Shown here piece after piece: positions 1 through 8,289 of a stretch of DNA of 34,133 nt. This stretch comes from Sphingobacteriia bacterium (GTDB taxonomy: Bacteria; Bacteroidota; Bacteroidia; Bacteroidales; UBA7960). Under the pieces are notes generated by a model. That model did no database searches and was not told where the DNA came from. It was given only the letters and a program-made list of their open reading frames with translations. The stretch is taken from the NCBI GenBank assembly GCA_011390575.1, contig JAABSE010000039.1, positions 1 to 34,133 of the forward strand, given 5' to 3'. Within the stretch, counting starts at the first letter, position 1; each line of letters opens with the position of its first letter. The position numbers and the translations under genes were made by a program.

Positions 1-2380
1 GGTGAATTGCCATTTGTGCTCCTGCCTGTTCCTGTAGGGTCCGAAGTTCTCTGGCAGCAAAGCCCTGACGCTGCAATATCCTCAGCAAGTCAATGATTTC
101 AGGATGATAGCCTTCCTCAGATAAATAACGAATGGTTGCCATTATCAATGCCGAGTTGGATGAGTGGGCAGAAAATTCAATAAGAGTCCGGTGTTCTATA
201 CCATACTGACTGAGCTGTTGAGAACCAAAATATTCGCCTGCAAGAATATACAGTACTATGAATTCGCCAAAACCGTTCTCCCCTGCTTCAAAGTATGCAC
301 TCTGAGCTTTATGCATCATTTGCTGGTATTCAGTTACTTTTTCAATAAACACCAACTGCCTGAGGGTATCTGAGAAACTCCAGTCGCAATCCTCCCCTGA
401 TGCATTCAACTCAATAATCCGGTCATAACTTTGACGGGCTTCGGAATAATATCCTTTTTGAAGGTAATCATTCAGTGTAGCAAGAAGGGTTTCTATGTCT
501 CTGTATGCAATTTCACATTCTTTACCGGCAATCATTTCTGTAAGACTCACGATACGCTCATTAAGAATTGAATCTTTGCGCAGTTCATACCTTATGGCGT
601 AATGCATTAAATTGTTGAGATGTTCACGTGCTTCATCGGTTTCTCCTGCCCATGCCTTCAGGTGTCCTTTCGACAACATGTCTTTGACCCGTTCTGCAGC
701 CTGCTCCCGGCTCAATTCACCTCTCTGAACCGCAGGTTCAGTCAACACCACCGGAATGACCATACGCTCTGCTGAACGCTTTTGCTCTTCGGCCTTACTG
801 GCCAGCAGTTCGGCATCTTCTTTGCAGCTTAAACCTTTATCACTATACTTTTCACAAAGGTCACGAACATCTTTGGCGAGTTTCAGTGCCAATGCAAAAT
901 CAAGATTCTGAAATGCTACCTTTATTTCCTCAAAATATCCATCTGCAATCCATTGTAATAACTCTGTAACCTCCGAATCTGAATTGATGTATGAATTGTT
1001 ATTCTTTTGATAATCAAGCGCGCTTTCGGCATACAACACAGCAAATGAATAGTTTTGGGTGGTATAGGCTCGTTTGGCCACTGACAAATAAGAACGATAC
1101 ATCCCGTAGTGGGCTTCCGATATTCTTTCCTGTAAGGTTACCGGGCATTCCCACTGATGAATGGCTGCACAAAACTTTTCCACCTCAGCCAGAATATGCA
1201 AGGCATCCAGGAATCGGCCATCTTCCATCACTTCTTCCGCTTTGGTTATTTCCGAAGCAAACAATCGGGAAACAAAATCACCGGCCTCCTCTTTCCATTG
1301 TGCCGGAAGCCCCACTTCACCCATGAGGTTTACAAAACGTTCCATCGCAATCTGAGGCTGTCCGGAAGCCATCTCATGGATGCCCAACTGCACATGGGCC
1401 GGGATATGCATCGGGTTGTAAACAAGTACCCGCCCGAATAACTCCATGGCTTTTCCGTGCTTACCCTCAGCCAGATAATCCAGTCCGGTATTATAAAGAT
1501 GCATGTCCAGATGAGAAAGAATTTCATTAAATGTTTCTCTTAGTTGTATTGACTTTGCTGAAACCGAATCGAGCCGAATCCGGATATCCAGAGGATCATT
1601 TTGTGACAGAGGCAAAACATCCCGGAATTTTGCATAGGTCAGATTACTGACAATCAACTCAGCCTCACAGACTTTGAACTCATCAAGAATGGCTCTTTCA
1701 TAATCCCGGGGATGGATTTCATTCATCTGTTCAGTTGCCTTATCGAGCAATAGGTCGGCCTCATAATAGGAGTTTAAGGCGTTTTTTAAGGTTGTAACCT
1801 TGTTCGTAAAATCTTCACCATAATGAAAAATGACTCTGCCAATGATAATCTCTTCTTTCCCATTGATTCTGTTTCCGTTAATGGTGAAAGCAGTCAAGCT
1901 ATCCCCCGGATTGATATCCTGCCATTTGACATTTTTCAGGGCAACCTCCTTCAGAATATTTCCATCTTCAGCTTTCACCTGTACAAGGATATCTAAAAAT
2001 GGTGGTGTAATAAATTCTGTAAGGGGAAAGTCACGATATTCCAAATCACCGCTAAGGTGCAAACGTTCCATTTCAAGAAATAAAGTGTAATTCCCCGGCA
2101 GGGTATCAAAAGATCCCACGGTAATCTGAGATTCTAAATTATAGGAAGTAAAAACCCGTAGTTTACCACTCCCCTCCGATATCATTTGCAAGATTTCATT
2201 TACTGCTAATTGGTTTTCATGTCTGGCACCGGGAGTAAACCGAAACTCCTGTTGATGCTCTATTCTGACTTTTTGGGGCTCCCCTGCGAAGCCGGCAAAA
2301 CCATTGAAGATAATGAAAACAAAGAAAATAGAGAGGACGAGAAAGTAGGTATGAAGAATCCTGCGGAAATGAAATGTCAT
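1..2380 (-). CDS. Large secreted helical-repeat (TPR-like) protein, 3' end outside window
   Basis: I do not recognise the family. The minus strand is open without a stop from an ATG at 2380-2378 to the left edge, giving 793 visible residues, so the gene is partial. The N-terminus is a signal peptide: basic MTFHFRRILH, then a hydrophobic run (about residues 12-32) ending near GFAGFAG. Residues 35-190 look beta-rich and then turn helical. From about residue 255 the protein is a series of amphipathic helix pairs of TPR style, for example YNTGLDYLAEGKHGKAMELF followed by a YNPMHIPAHVQLG segment, and later EAREHLNNLMHYA and YSEARQSYDRIIEL. Such proteins are usually periplasmic or outer-membrane scaffolds; the role here is inferred only. 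A -7 promoter match at 2411-2418 lies just upstream. Codon use looks like that of its neighbours. Confidence 0.85.
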   Translation of the reverse strand, partial: MTFHFRRILHTYFLVLSIFFVFIIFNGFAGFAGEPQKVRIEHQQEFRFTPGARHENQLAVNEILQMISEGSGKLRVFTSYNLESQITVGSFDTLPGNYTLFLEMERLHLSGDLEYRDFPLTEFITPPFLDILVQVKAEDGNILKEVALKNVKWQDINPGDSLTAFTINGNRINGKEEIIIGRVIFHYGEDFTNKVTTLKNALNSYYEADLLLDKATEQMNEIHPRDYERAILDEFKVCEAELIVSNLTYAKFRDVLPLSQNDPLDIRIRLDSVSAKSIQLRETFNEILSHLDMHLYNTGLDYLAEGKHGKAMELFGRVLVYNPMHIPAHVQLGIHEMASGQPQIAMERFVNLMGEVGLPAQWKEEAGDFVSRLFASEITKAEEVMEDGRFLDALHILAEVEKFCAAIHQWECPVTLQERISEAHYGMYRSYLSVAKRAYTTQNYSFAVLYAESALDYQKNNNSYINSDSEVTELLQWIADGYFEEIKVAFQNLDFALALKLAKDVRDLCEKYSDKGLSCKEDAELLASKAEEQKRSAERMVIPVVLTEPAVQRGELSREQAAERVKDMLSKGHLKAWAGETDEAREHLNNLMHYAIRYELRKDSILNERIVSLTEMIAGKECEIAYRDIETLLATLNDYLQKGYYSEARQSYDRIIELNASGEDCDWSFSDTLRQLVFIEKVTEYQQMMHKAQSAYFEAGENGFGEFIVLYILAGEYFGSQQLSQYGIEHRTLIEFSAHSSNSALIMATIRYLSEEGYHPEIIDLLRILQRQGFAARELRTLQEQAGAQMAIH

Positions 2381-2410
2381 AAAGAAGTGTAGAAGTTGAT
2401 ATTATTCGGG

Positions 2411-2418
2411 CAAAGATA
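2411..2418 (-). promoter_or_regulatory. Bacteroidota -7 promoter element for the secreted repeat protein
   Basis: Read on the minus strand the site is TATCTTTG, an exact match to TAnnTTTG. It would start transcription near 2404, leaving a leader of about 25 nt before the ATG at 2380. I see no convincing -33 TTTG at the usual 19-nt spacing. Confidence 0.5.
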
Positions 2419-2466
2419 ATTTTTTCTTCCAAAGGATTTAGAAACCTTAACGTTGTAAAATTATTT

Positions 2467-2489
2467 TTATTTAGACTGATTCTAAATAA
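2467..2489. promoter_or_regulatory. Perfect 9-5-9 palindromic operator, Fur/DtxR-like in form
   Basis: TTATTTAGA at 2467-2475 and TCTAAATAA at 2481-2489 are perfect inverted copies separated by CTGAT. The site ends five bases before the -7 element at 2495-2502 and so covers the expected -33 position, the usual place for a repressor operator. The shape and A/T-rich half sites resemble metal-dependent repressor boxes of the Fur or DtxR type, but the identity of the regulator is inferred, not shown. Confidence 0.7.
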
Positions 2490-2494
2490 TGTTG

Positions 2495-2502
2495 TACATT
2501 TG
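2495..2502 (+). promoter_or_regulatory. Bacteroidota -7 promoter element, plus strand
   Basis: TACATTTG matches TAnnTTTG exactly. Predicted start is about 2508-2510. No plus-strand gene of normal size follows; transcription would run to the terminator at 2596-2623. Confidence 0.6.
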
Positions 2503-2507
2503 CAATG

Positions 2508-2623
2508 CAATTGTCCATGATTGTAACGCCAATCAATCGGTATTATTGGCAAAAAAAGATTTAGTTTAATCTCCTTGATAATTATTCTGAAGAAGAAGAG
2601 CCTCATACGGGGCTCTTTTTTTT
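2508..2623 (+). ncRNA. Candidate operator-controlled small RNA, ~115 nt
   Basis: A promoter (2495-2502) under a palindromic operator (2467-2489) and a strong intrinsic terminator (2596-2623) bracket a short transcript with no substantial open frame. The only reading frame of note is a 15-codon one from ATG at 2517 (MIVTPINRYYWQKKI, stop at 2562-2564), which could be chance, a leader peptide or a small protein. The layout is what one would expect of a repressor-controlled regulatory RNA. Exact ends are predicted. Confidence 0.45.
2596..2623 (+). terminator. Intrinsic terminator
   Basis: AAGAGCC (2596-2602), an 8-nt loop and GGCTCTT (2611-2617), running into an unbroken T tract to 2623. The T tract is on the plus strand, so it serves a plus-strand transcript although no plus-strand gene lies upstream. 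Confidence 0.85.
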
Positions 2624-2672
2624 ATGGATCTTATGGAACCACTATAAATTGCTACACAGCAGGCCATAAAAA

Positions 2673-2783
2673 AGCTGTCTCCAAAACTAGTATTTCCTGC
2701 CTATCACCCTGTTGAAACGTGACATTACCAGGTAATGAGCAATTGTTTTTCAGGAATAAATGGAAATAATTTTTGAGACAGCC
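2673..2783. repeat. MITE-like element with imperfect terminal inverted repeats
   Basis: GCTGTCTC at 2674-2681 is inverted as GAGACAGC at 2775-2782, and the similarity continues inward (CAAAACTAGTATTTCC on the left; CAAAAATTATTTCC when the right end is read inverted). The ~110-bp interior has no open frame. GCTGTCTC-type ends are common in transposons, so this may be a non-autonomous element or a solo remnant. I found no clear target-site duplication. Confidence 0.4.
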
Positions 2784-2832
2784 TGCAATATTATGAGGTT
2801 GAGTGTCACCGGCTCAATTCAGAAAAAATCTT

Positions 2833-3579
2833 TTATTTGGTCATACCCCCACAAACTGCCAATACCTGGCCTGTGATATAACCTGAAAGATCTGAAGCGA
2901 GGAAAAGCGCTGCATTGGCAACGTCATCAGCAGTTCCTGCCCTTTTAAGCGGAATTTTTTCTGCCCATCCTTTTTTCACTTCCTCGGGGAGACCTGCCGT
3001 CATATCAGTTTCAATAAAACCCGGTGCGATAGCATTGCAACGAACGTTGCGTGCACCCAGTTCCTGGGCTACAGATTTGGTAAAACCAATCATACCGGCC
3101 TTGGAGGCGGCATAGTTGGCTTGTCCGGCATTACCTCCAAGTCCTACAACCGAGCTCATATTGATGATGCTTCCATTGCGTTGTTTGAGCATGTATTTTT
3201 GCACCGCTTTGGTAAGGTTAAAGGCTGATTTGAGGTTGATGCGGATCACATCATCCCACATGTCTTCGGTCATGCGCATGAGCAGTGTATCGCGGGTAAT
3301 ACCGGCATTATTTACCAGCACATCAATGCGTCCAAAATCAGTGGCAACTTCGTCAACCAGTTTTTCGCTGTCAGTAAAGCTGCTGGCATCAGAAGCGTAG
3401 CCTTTACCTTTCACACCCAGCTGCTTTATTTCATTCTCCAGCTCCTGAGCTTTATCGTCATATTTAAGATCGGAGAAAGCTACATCAGCGCCATGTGCTG
3501 CGAATGCAAGTACCAGGGCTTTTCCTATACCTCTTGAACCGCCTGTCACAAGAGCTACTTTTCCTTCTAATAACTTCAT
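2833..3579 (-). CDS. fabG: 3-oxoacyl-[acyl-carrier-protein] reductase FabG
   Basis: Reduces beta-ketoacyl-ACP to (R)-3-hydroxyacyl-ACP with NADPH in fatty-acid elongation; cytosolic. At 248 residues it has the normal length for this short-chain dehydrogenase family. The Rossmann glycine motif TGGSRGIG is at 12-19, NNAG at 90-93, active-site Asn115 in IRINLKS, Ser143 in SSVVG, and the YxxxK pair Tyr156/Lys160 in QANYAASKAG. The C-terminus GYITGQVLAVCGGM is typical of FabG. No acyl carrier protein or other fab gene is adjacent; it follows the glycogen fusion gene after a strong hairpin (3616-3647), so it is probably a separate unit, although I see no exact promoter match in the short gap. Another SDR reductase cannot be excluded, but the motif set fits FabG closely. 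Confidence 0.9.
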   Translation of the reverse strand: MKLLEGKVALVTGGSRGIGKALVLAFAAHGADVAFSDLKYDDKAQELENEIKQLGVKGKGYASDASSFTDSEKLVDEVATDFGRIDVLVNNAGITRDTLLMRMTEDMWDDVIRINLKSAFNLTKAVQKYMLKQRNGSIINMSSVVGLGGNAGQANYAASKAGMIGFTKSVAQELGARNVRCNAIAPGFIETDMTAGLPEEVKKGWAEKIPLKRAGTADDVANAALFLASDLSGYITGQVLAVCGGMTK

Positions 3580-3615
3580 AGAATATTTGTTTTTGTATAA
3601 ATAATAAAGAATGTA

Positions 3616-3647
3616 AATCCCCGCCCAATATATTATGGGCAGGGATT
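3616..3647 (-). terminator. Hairpin terminator after the glycogen synthase/phosphorylase gene
   Basis: A 12-bp stem with one mismatch (3616-3627 with 3636-3647) and an 8-nt loop lies between the fusion gene's stop and the fabG start. On the minus strand it is followed by a weak T-rich stretch (TTTACATTCTTT). Confidence 0.65.
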
Positions 3648-3668
3648 AATAATTTCAGTTATACGGGT

Positions 3669-6600
3669 TTAGAACCACTTCACAAGATTTAAGTCCTGAC
3701 GATGGGGCAACATTGGGTGTTTAGGGAACATGCGGAAGGCATAGTTATAAATTCCCACACGTTGAGCCGGCACCTGGCATTTGAATGTGAGAAGATTTTT
3801 TTCCCGTTTGAGCTGTTCCATTTCATAAACAGAAATAACGGTTTCTTCTCCTTCAAAAGTCTTCTGGATAAATACAACTTCAACACCAAAATCTTTTTCA
3901 TTAAAGTCGTGGATATCAAGTACCAGTTCTGCTGTAAAGTTGTCTCCCAGCAAAAGCGAATTATCGGCAGTATTCATAAGATTGAGCGAATTAAGCTCAA
4001 TGCTGTCCCACCTTCTGATCATGCTTGTCTTCCACCTGGCCAGTTCTTTGGCTTTTTCATAATCATTGGCATGAATGAGGTCAGAATTCTTAAACAGCTT
4101 GTTGTAAAACTTTTTGAAATAATCATCCATCATCCGTTTGTTGGTATAATGGGGAGCAATACCGGCGATATTGTTCTTAACCCATCTGATCCATTCAACA
4201 GGAATGCCATCACTGTCGCGATCGTAGAACATGGGGATGATTTCGTTTTCAAAACAATTATAAATGATTTCAGCATCCAGCTCATCCTGGTAAGCCTGGT
4301 TGTCATAGGTTTTTTCTTCCTTGATGGCCCAGCCGGCTTCGGGTTTATACCCTTCACCCCACCAACCATCGAGAACACTGAAGTTCATAACACCATTGAG
4401 AACCGCTTTCTGTCCGGATGTTCCCGAAGCTTCGAGGGGTCGCGTGGGAGTATTCAACCAGATATCAACACCTTTTACCAGTGCTTCTCCAAGTTCCATG
4501 TCATAATCCTCAAGGAAAATAATTTTACCCCTGAATTCTTTTTTCTTGGATACTTCCACGATGTGTTTGATCAATTCCTGACCTGCTTTGTCTGCAGGGT
4601 GCGCTTTTCCTGCGTAAAGGAACTGCACGGGCATATCAGGATTGTTGACAATGCGTGAAAGTTTTTCCAGATCATTGAAAAGCAGTTGTGCACGCTTATA
4701 GGTGGCAAAGCGGCGGGCAAAACCAATGGTTAACGCTTTGTCGTCCAGTCCGTCAAGTGTCTGGTAAACTTTCTTGGGAGTTTCCTGGCGACGGGCAAGA
4801 TTATCAAGCAAACGCTTCTTGATGAACTCCATCAGCCTGGTTCTCTGCTGTTGACGCATTTCCCAGATTTGCTTGTCGGGCACATCATAGATTTTTTCCC
4901 ATTGCTTGGGGTCAGAAACATCTTTATGAAAATCTGCTCCGAATTTCTCTTCGTAAAGTTTCTGCCATTCAGGCGCACACCAGGTACCATAATGCACTCC
5001 GTTGGTTACGTGGCCGATATGTATTTCATCCGTAAAGTTTCCGGGATACAAATCTTTAAACATATCTCTTGAAACACCACCGTGAATCTTACTTACGCCG
5101 TTCACCTCACTGGAAAGCTTACTTGCCAGCACACTCATAGAGTATCGCTCCTCAGCAAGCTCGGGGTGCATTTTACCCAGGGCCATAAAGTGTTCCCAGC
5201 TAATTCCAAGTCTTTCGGCATAATGGGGCATATAAGTACGCAACATGTCTTCACTGAAAAAGTCATGACCAGCAGGAACGGGTGTATGGGTAGTAAACAA
5301 ACTACTGAATCTAACAGCTTCAAGGGCTTCTTCAAAACTGAGTTTATCATCCTGAACAATTTTTCTCAATCTTTCCAAACCGGCAAAAGCTGCGTGTCCT
5401 TCGTTCAAATGATAAATACTGGGTTTCAGTTCCAGTGCATCCAGCATTCTGATACCTCCGATACCCAGCAGGAACTCCTGCTTGAAGCGGTTCTCCCAGT
5501 CACCGCCATAGAGTTGATGAGTAACCACCTTGTCAATGGAAGCATTTTCAGGAATATCTGTATCCAGTAAATAAAGCGGAATACGGCCAACATCAATCCT
5601 CCAGATTTTGGCATAAATATTTCGTCCGGGGAAAGCGATGCTGATTTTCAACCATTCACCCATTTCATTTCTAACGGGCTGTGCCGACATATAGGTGAAG
5701 TTATGAGCATGGTAGTTGGCCAGTTGCTCACCATTCAATGCAAGATTCTGAGTGAAATAGCCATAACGATACAACAACCCGACGGCTATCATATCAATAT
5801 TATCGTCGCTGGCTTGTTTGAGGAAGTCGCCGGCAAGCACACCCAAACCACCTGAATAAATCTTTACGGAGGTATGCAAGCCATACTCCATGCTGAAATA
5901 AGCAATTTGATCGGAGGTTTTCTTCTCTCCTGCTTTCATATAGTCATCAAATTTTTTGACTACACGTGTATAATCCGACATGAAGGCTTTGTCCTCAATA
6001 AGCTTCTGGTAATGCTCAACGGTCAGATTATCGAGTAAGCGTGGAGGACTTTTCTCTGATTTTTCCCAGAGATCAGTATCTATGCGACTGAATAACTCTT
6101 CAGCTTCATAGTTCCATGTCCACCAAAGGTTGCGTGATAAGCGCTGCAAATCTTCCAATTCTTTCGGAATACTGATCTCGATGAGCACTTTTTTCCACTT
6201 AGGCTTGGAAACCTTTGCCTTTAGCTGAGGTTTAACGGGTTGTTTTTTAGATTTGAACAGATGTGCTCTTTCTGCTGCTTTATCAGAAGCAGCCTTAAAG
6301 GCATCATGATAGTTGGAAACCAGTCTTTCCCACAATGATGATTTCACTATTTCGGCGGCTTGTTCTCTGAGGGGAACCAGATTTGCATGGGCAAAACTGT
6401 TGAAACCATCTTTATCATTGTTAAACTGTCCAAGTCCTTTTTCTTCAATCAGGGTATGCAGGTATGAAAAGATACCTTCTACTACTTCTTGCTGGTTGTG
6501 ATCATTACGTTCCAGAACAGTAACAGCTGCATTGTTATCAGAGAAACTTTCCCTGACCCAGATACCGAATCCTGACAGGGATGTGGTAAGGGTGGGGATA

Positions 6601-7952
6601 TGAAAAGCGATACTTTCCATGGGTGTATAGCCCCAGGGTTCGTAATAAGATGGAAACAGACTAAGGTCCATGCCTATGAGGGCATCGTAATAGCTTAAGT
6701 TGAGTGCTCCGTCTGAACCATTGAGATAGGCCGGGACAAATACAACCTTTACTTTATCCTCAGGGCTGTTGTTCAGTCCAGCTTCACGAAGCCGGTTGAT
6801 AATCGGGTCGGCTGATTCATTAACAATCTTATGGGTAGTGTACTCGTTAAACAGGGGTGCTTTGAAGTCGGGCTTTTTCATCCTGGCTACCACTTCAGGT
6901 CTTACTCCGGTTTGGTTGCCGGGAACCATGATAAATGCAACCACTGTGTTCTTGAGTTCTTGTTTGTTGAGTTTGCCCAATGCATCAATGGTAACATCAA
7001 TGCCCTTGTTTTTAAACTCATATCTTCCGCTGTTGATCATCAGCAGGCTGTCTTCTGCTATGGGTTGGTTAAGCAATCCGGAAGTAAGTTCGAGAAGGCG
7101 CTTGCGCGAAATTTTTCTTTTTTGCGCAAATTCGTCCACCTGGGGTACAAATGCGTTATTGAATCCGTTGGTAGTAATAAAATCCACTTCTTTCTCTACC
7201 AGCTTGTGGCATTCTTTGGCAGAAAGCTTGCTGACTGCGGTAAAAACATCTGCATTCGATGCAGCCGTTTTCTCCATGCTGTGCTTGGAAACCACTCCCA
7301 GTTCATTGGCTTTAGCTTCATTATTATTATTACCCATCTCAGAGTATAGGTGATACCCCTGCCCTGCCATGGCTCTTCCCAGAGAAGTTGCGTGGGTGGT
7401 AAACAATATTCCGGCCTGGGGAACACGGTCTTTGAGGTACAACACACCTGCACCGGTCATCCATTCGTGGAACTGTGCTATCAGGGTTTCACGTGATGAA
7501 AGATGATAATCATAAAAACTTTCAATTACCTTACCGGCAGCGTATCCAAACAATGCTGGTTCGGTGTAATCCCATTGTCCGCTGAGAGAGTTCAGTCCAA
7601 ATTTTGTCCATAAATCGGCAAAAATGGTGTCCTTTTCAGCAAACAAGGGTGTAAAGTCAACCAGAATGGCAATGGGTTCGCCGGGAATATTCCAGCGTCC
7701 GATGCGAAAATGAAGTCCTTCTTTTTGTGCTTGTTTCCTCCATGATCTATAGAGATACTTATCCTCTATAAACTCAGGGTTTCCATGGGTTTCTTTCCAT
7801 ACATCCGGACCAATGCACATGTAGTTGTCCTGCATGGGTATTGACAACGATAAAGCTTTGGTGCTTATCGATGTATGGATGCCACTCAGCTTGTTACACA
7901 CTTCCCAGCTTACTTCGAACAAGTAATCAGGCATCTTAAAATTGTCTGTCAT
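3669..7952 (-). CDS. Fused GT3 glycogen synthase and alpha-glucan phosphorylase (GT35)
   Basis: One 1427-residue polypeptide joins two opposing activities: a eukaryotic-type GT3 synthase, which extends alpha-1,4-glucan from a nucleotide-glucose, and a GT35 phosphorylase, which removes glucose as glucose-1-phosphate. GT3 half, about 8-560: LFEVSWEVCNK start, substrate loop NSGRYEFKNKG (307-317) and the E-x7-E pair Glu438/Glu446 in YYEPWGYTPME. A Lys/Pro-rich linker (565-590) leads to a DUF3417-like helical segment (about 593-670). Phosphorylase half, about 680-1300: YSGGLGVLAGDF (699-710), HLNEGHAAF (848-856), TTHTPVPAGHD, HVTNGVH, FARRFATYKRA (1078-1088) and the PLP lysine Lys1182 in EASGTSGQKAVLNG. 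A beta-rich tail follows from about 1335. Odd: residues 21-24 are KLSG where GT3 enzymes normally have KVGG. It is the last gene of the glycogen group, with hairpins on both sides. Confidence 0.93.
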   Translation of the reverse strand: MTDNFKMPDYLFEVSWEVCNKLSGIHTSISTKALSLSIPMQDNYMCIGPDVWKETHGNPEFIEDKYLYRSWRKQAQKEGLHFRIGRWNIPGEPIAILVDFTPLFAEKDTIFADLWTKFGLNSLSGQWDYTEPALFGYAAGKVIESFYDYHLSSRETLIAQFHEWMTGAGVLYLKDRVPQAGILFTTHATSLGRAMAGQGYHLYSEMGNNNNEAKANELGVVSKHSMEKTAASNADVFTAVSKLSAKECHKLVEKEVDFITTNGFNNAFVPQVDEFAQKRKISRKRLLELTSGLLNQPIAEDSLLMINSGRYEFKNKGIDVTIDALGKLNKQELKNTVVAFIMVPGNQTGVRPEVVARMKKPDFKAPLFNEYTTHKIVNESADPIINRLREAGLNNSPEDKVKVVFVPAYLNGSDGALNLSYYDALIGMDLSLFPSYYEPWGYTPMESIAFHIPTLTTSLSGFGIWVRESFSDNNAAVTVLERNDHNQQEVVEGIFSYLHTLIEEKGLGQFNNDKDGFNSFAHANLVPLREQAAEIVKSSLWERLVSNYHDAFKAASDKAAERAHLFKSKKQPVKPQLKAKVSKPKWKKVLIEISIPKELEDLQRLSRNLWWTWNYEAEELFSRIDTDLWEKSEKSPPRLLDNLTVEHYQKLIEDKAFMSDYTRVVKKFDDYMKAGEKKTSDQIAYFSMEYGLHTSVKIYSGGLGVLAGDFLKQASDDNIDMIAVGLLYRYGYFTQNLALNGEQLANYHAHNFTYMSAQPVRNEMGEWLKISIAFPGRNIYAKIWRIDVGRIPLYLLDTDIPENASIDKVVTHQLYGGDWENRFKQEFLLGIGGIRMLDALELKPSIYHLNEGHAAFAGLERLRKIVQDDKLSFEEALEAVRFSSLFTTHTPVPAGHDFFSEDMLRTYMPHYAERLGISWEHFMALGKMHPELAEERYSMSVLASKLSSEVNGVSKIHGGVSRDMFKDLYPGNFTDEIHIGHVTNGVHYGTWCAPEWQKLYEEKFGADFHKDVSDPKQWEKIYDVPDKQIWEMRQQQRTRLMEFIKKRLLDNLARRQETPKKVYQTLDGLDDKALTIGFARRFATYKRAQLLFNDLEKLSRIVNNPDMPVQFLYAGKAHPADKAGQELIKHIVEVSKKKEFRGKIIFLEDYDMELGEALVKGVDIWLNTPTRPLEASGTSGQKAVLNGVMNFSVLDGWWGEGYKPEAGWAIKEEKTYDNQAYQDELDAEIIYNCFENEIIPMFYDRDSDGIPVEWIRWVKNNIAGIAPHYTNKRMMDDYFKKFYNKLFKNSDLIHANDYEKAKELARWKTSMIRRWDSIELNSLNLMNTADNSLLLGDNFTAELVLDIHDFNEKDFGVEVVFIQKTFEGEETVISVYEMEQLKREKNLLTFKCQVPAQRVGIYNYAFRMFPKHPMLPHRQDLNLVKWF

Positions 7953-8177
7953 AGTTTAATCAGTTTAATTTATTATATCCTTTAATTCCAAAAAGCAGGC
8001 GAATTTACAAAAAAAATCAGAATCGAAATTGCGGACTGCACTCTAAAATCCAATCCCACTCAACACATAAGCCCGGCAAAATAATTTAATAGAACTATAT
8101 TTTATATTTTCAAAACAACAATAGTTGTTGATACTGTAAATTTTTATTGCGGGAGAAAATAGATTATAAAAGGAAAT

Positions 8178-8212
8178 AAGAATACTGCAAGCCACTACGT
8201 TGCAGTATTCTT
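8178..8212 (-). terminator. Perfect 13-bp hairpin downstream of GH57 gene
   Basis: AAGAATACTGCAA (8178-8190) pairs perfectly with TTGCAGTATTCTT (8200-8212) around a 9-nt loop. On the minus strand the sequence that follows is T-rich. It may be a partial terminator or an mRNA-stabilising stem inside the glycogen transcript. Confidence 0.6.
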
Positions 8213-8234
8213 TATACCTGTTCATTGCCGCTGG

Positions 8235-8256
8235 GTTTCCTGTGTTGTCAGGAAAC
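8235..8256. repeat. Second hairpin after GH57 gene
   Basis: GTTTCCTG and CAGGAAAC form an 8-bp stem with a 6-nt loop, about 35 bases past the GH57 stop. It has no T tract on the minus strand, so an RNA-processing or stability role is as likely as termination. Confidence 0.45.
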
Positions 8257-8289
8257 ATTTGAAAGTTTTTTTTAATCTGTACTAAATAT

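Larger units (their letters stand above)
7953..8289. other. Intergenic stretch between GH57 and fusion genes
   Basis: No open frame of note. It holds two hairpins (8180-8210 and 8235-8256, listed separately) and a short CAACAATAGTTGTTG dyad near 8117-8131. The first ~90 bases upstream of the fusion gene contain no exact TAnnTTTG; the nearest is TAAATTCG. The fusion gene may therefore depend on read-through from upstream. Confidence 0.6.

Noticed and set aside
991..1441. Two overlapping plus-strand frames of 111 and 94 codons
   Set aside because: Antisense to the helical-repeat protein, Pro- and His-rich without domains, and without promoter matches.
2217..2606. Minus-strand frame of 129 codons overlapping the secreted repeat protein start
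   Set aside because: It is in a different frame from the long open frame starting at 2380, has low-complexity Phe/Ile/Leu content and crosses the operator and terminator region. The 2380 frame has a signal peptide and stays open for 793 codons.
3702..4658. 318-codon plus-strand frame
   Set aside because: It is wholly antisense to the C-terminal part of the synthase/phosphorylase gene, whose motifs are certain; its translation has no recognisable domain.
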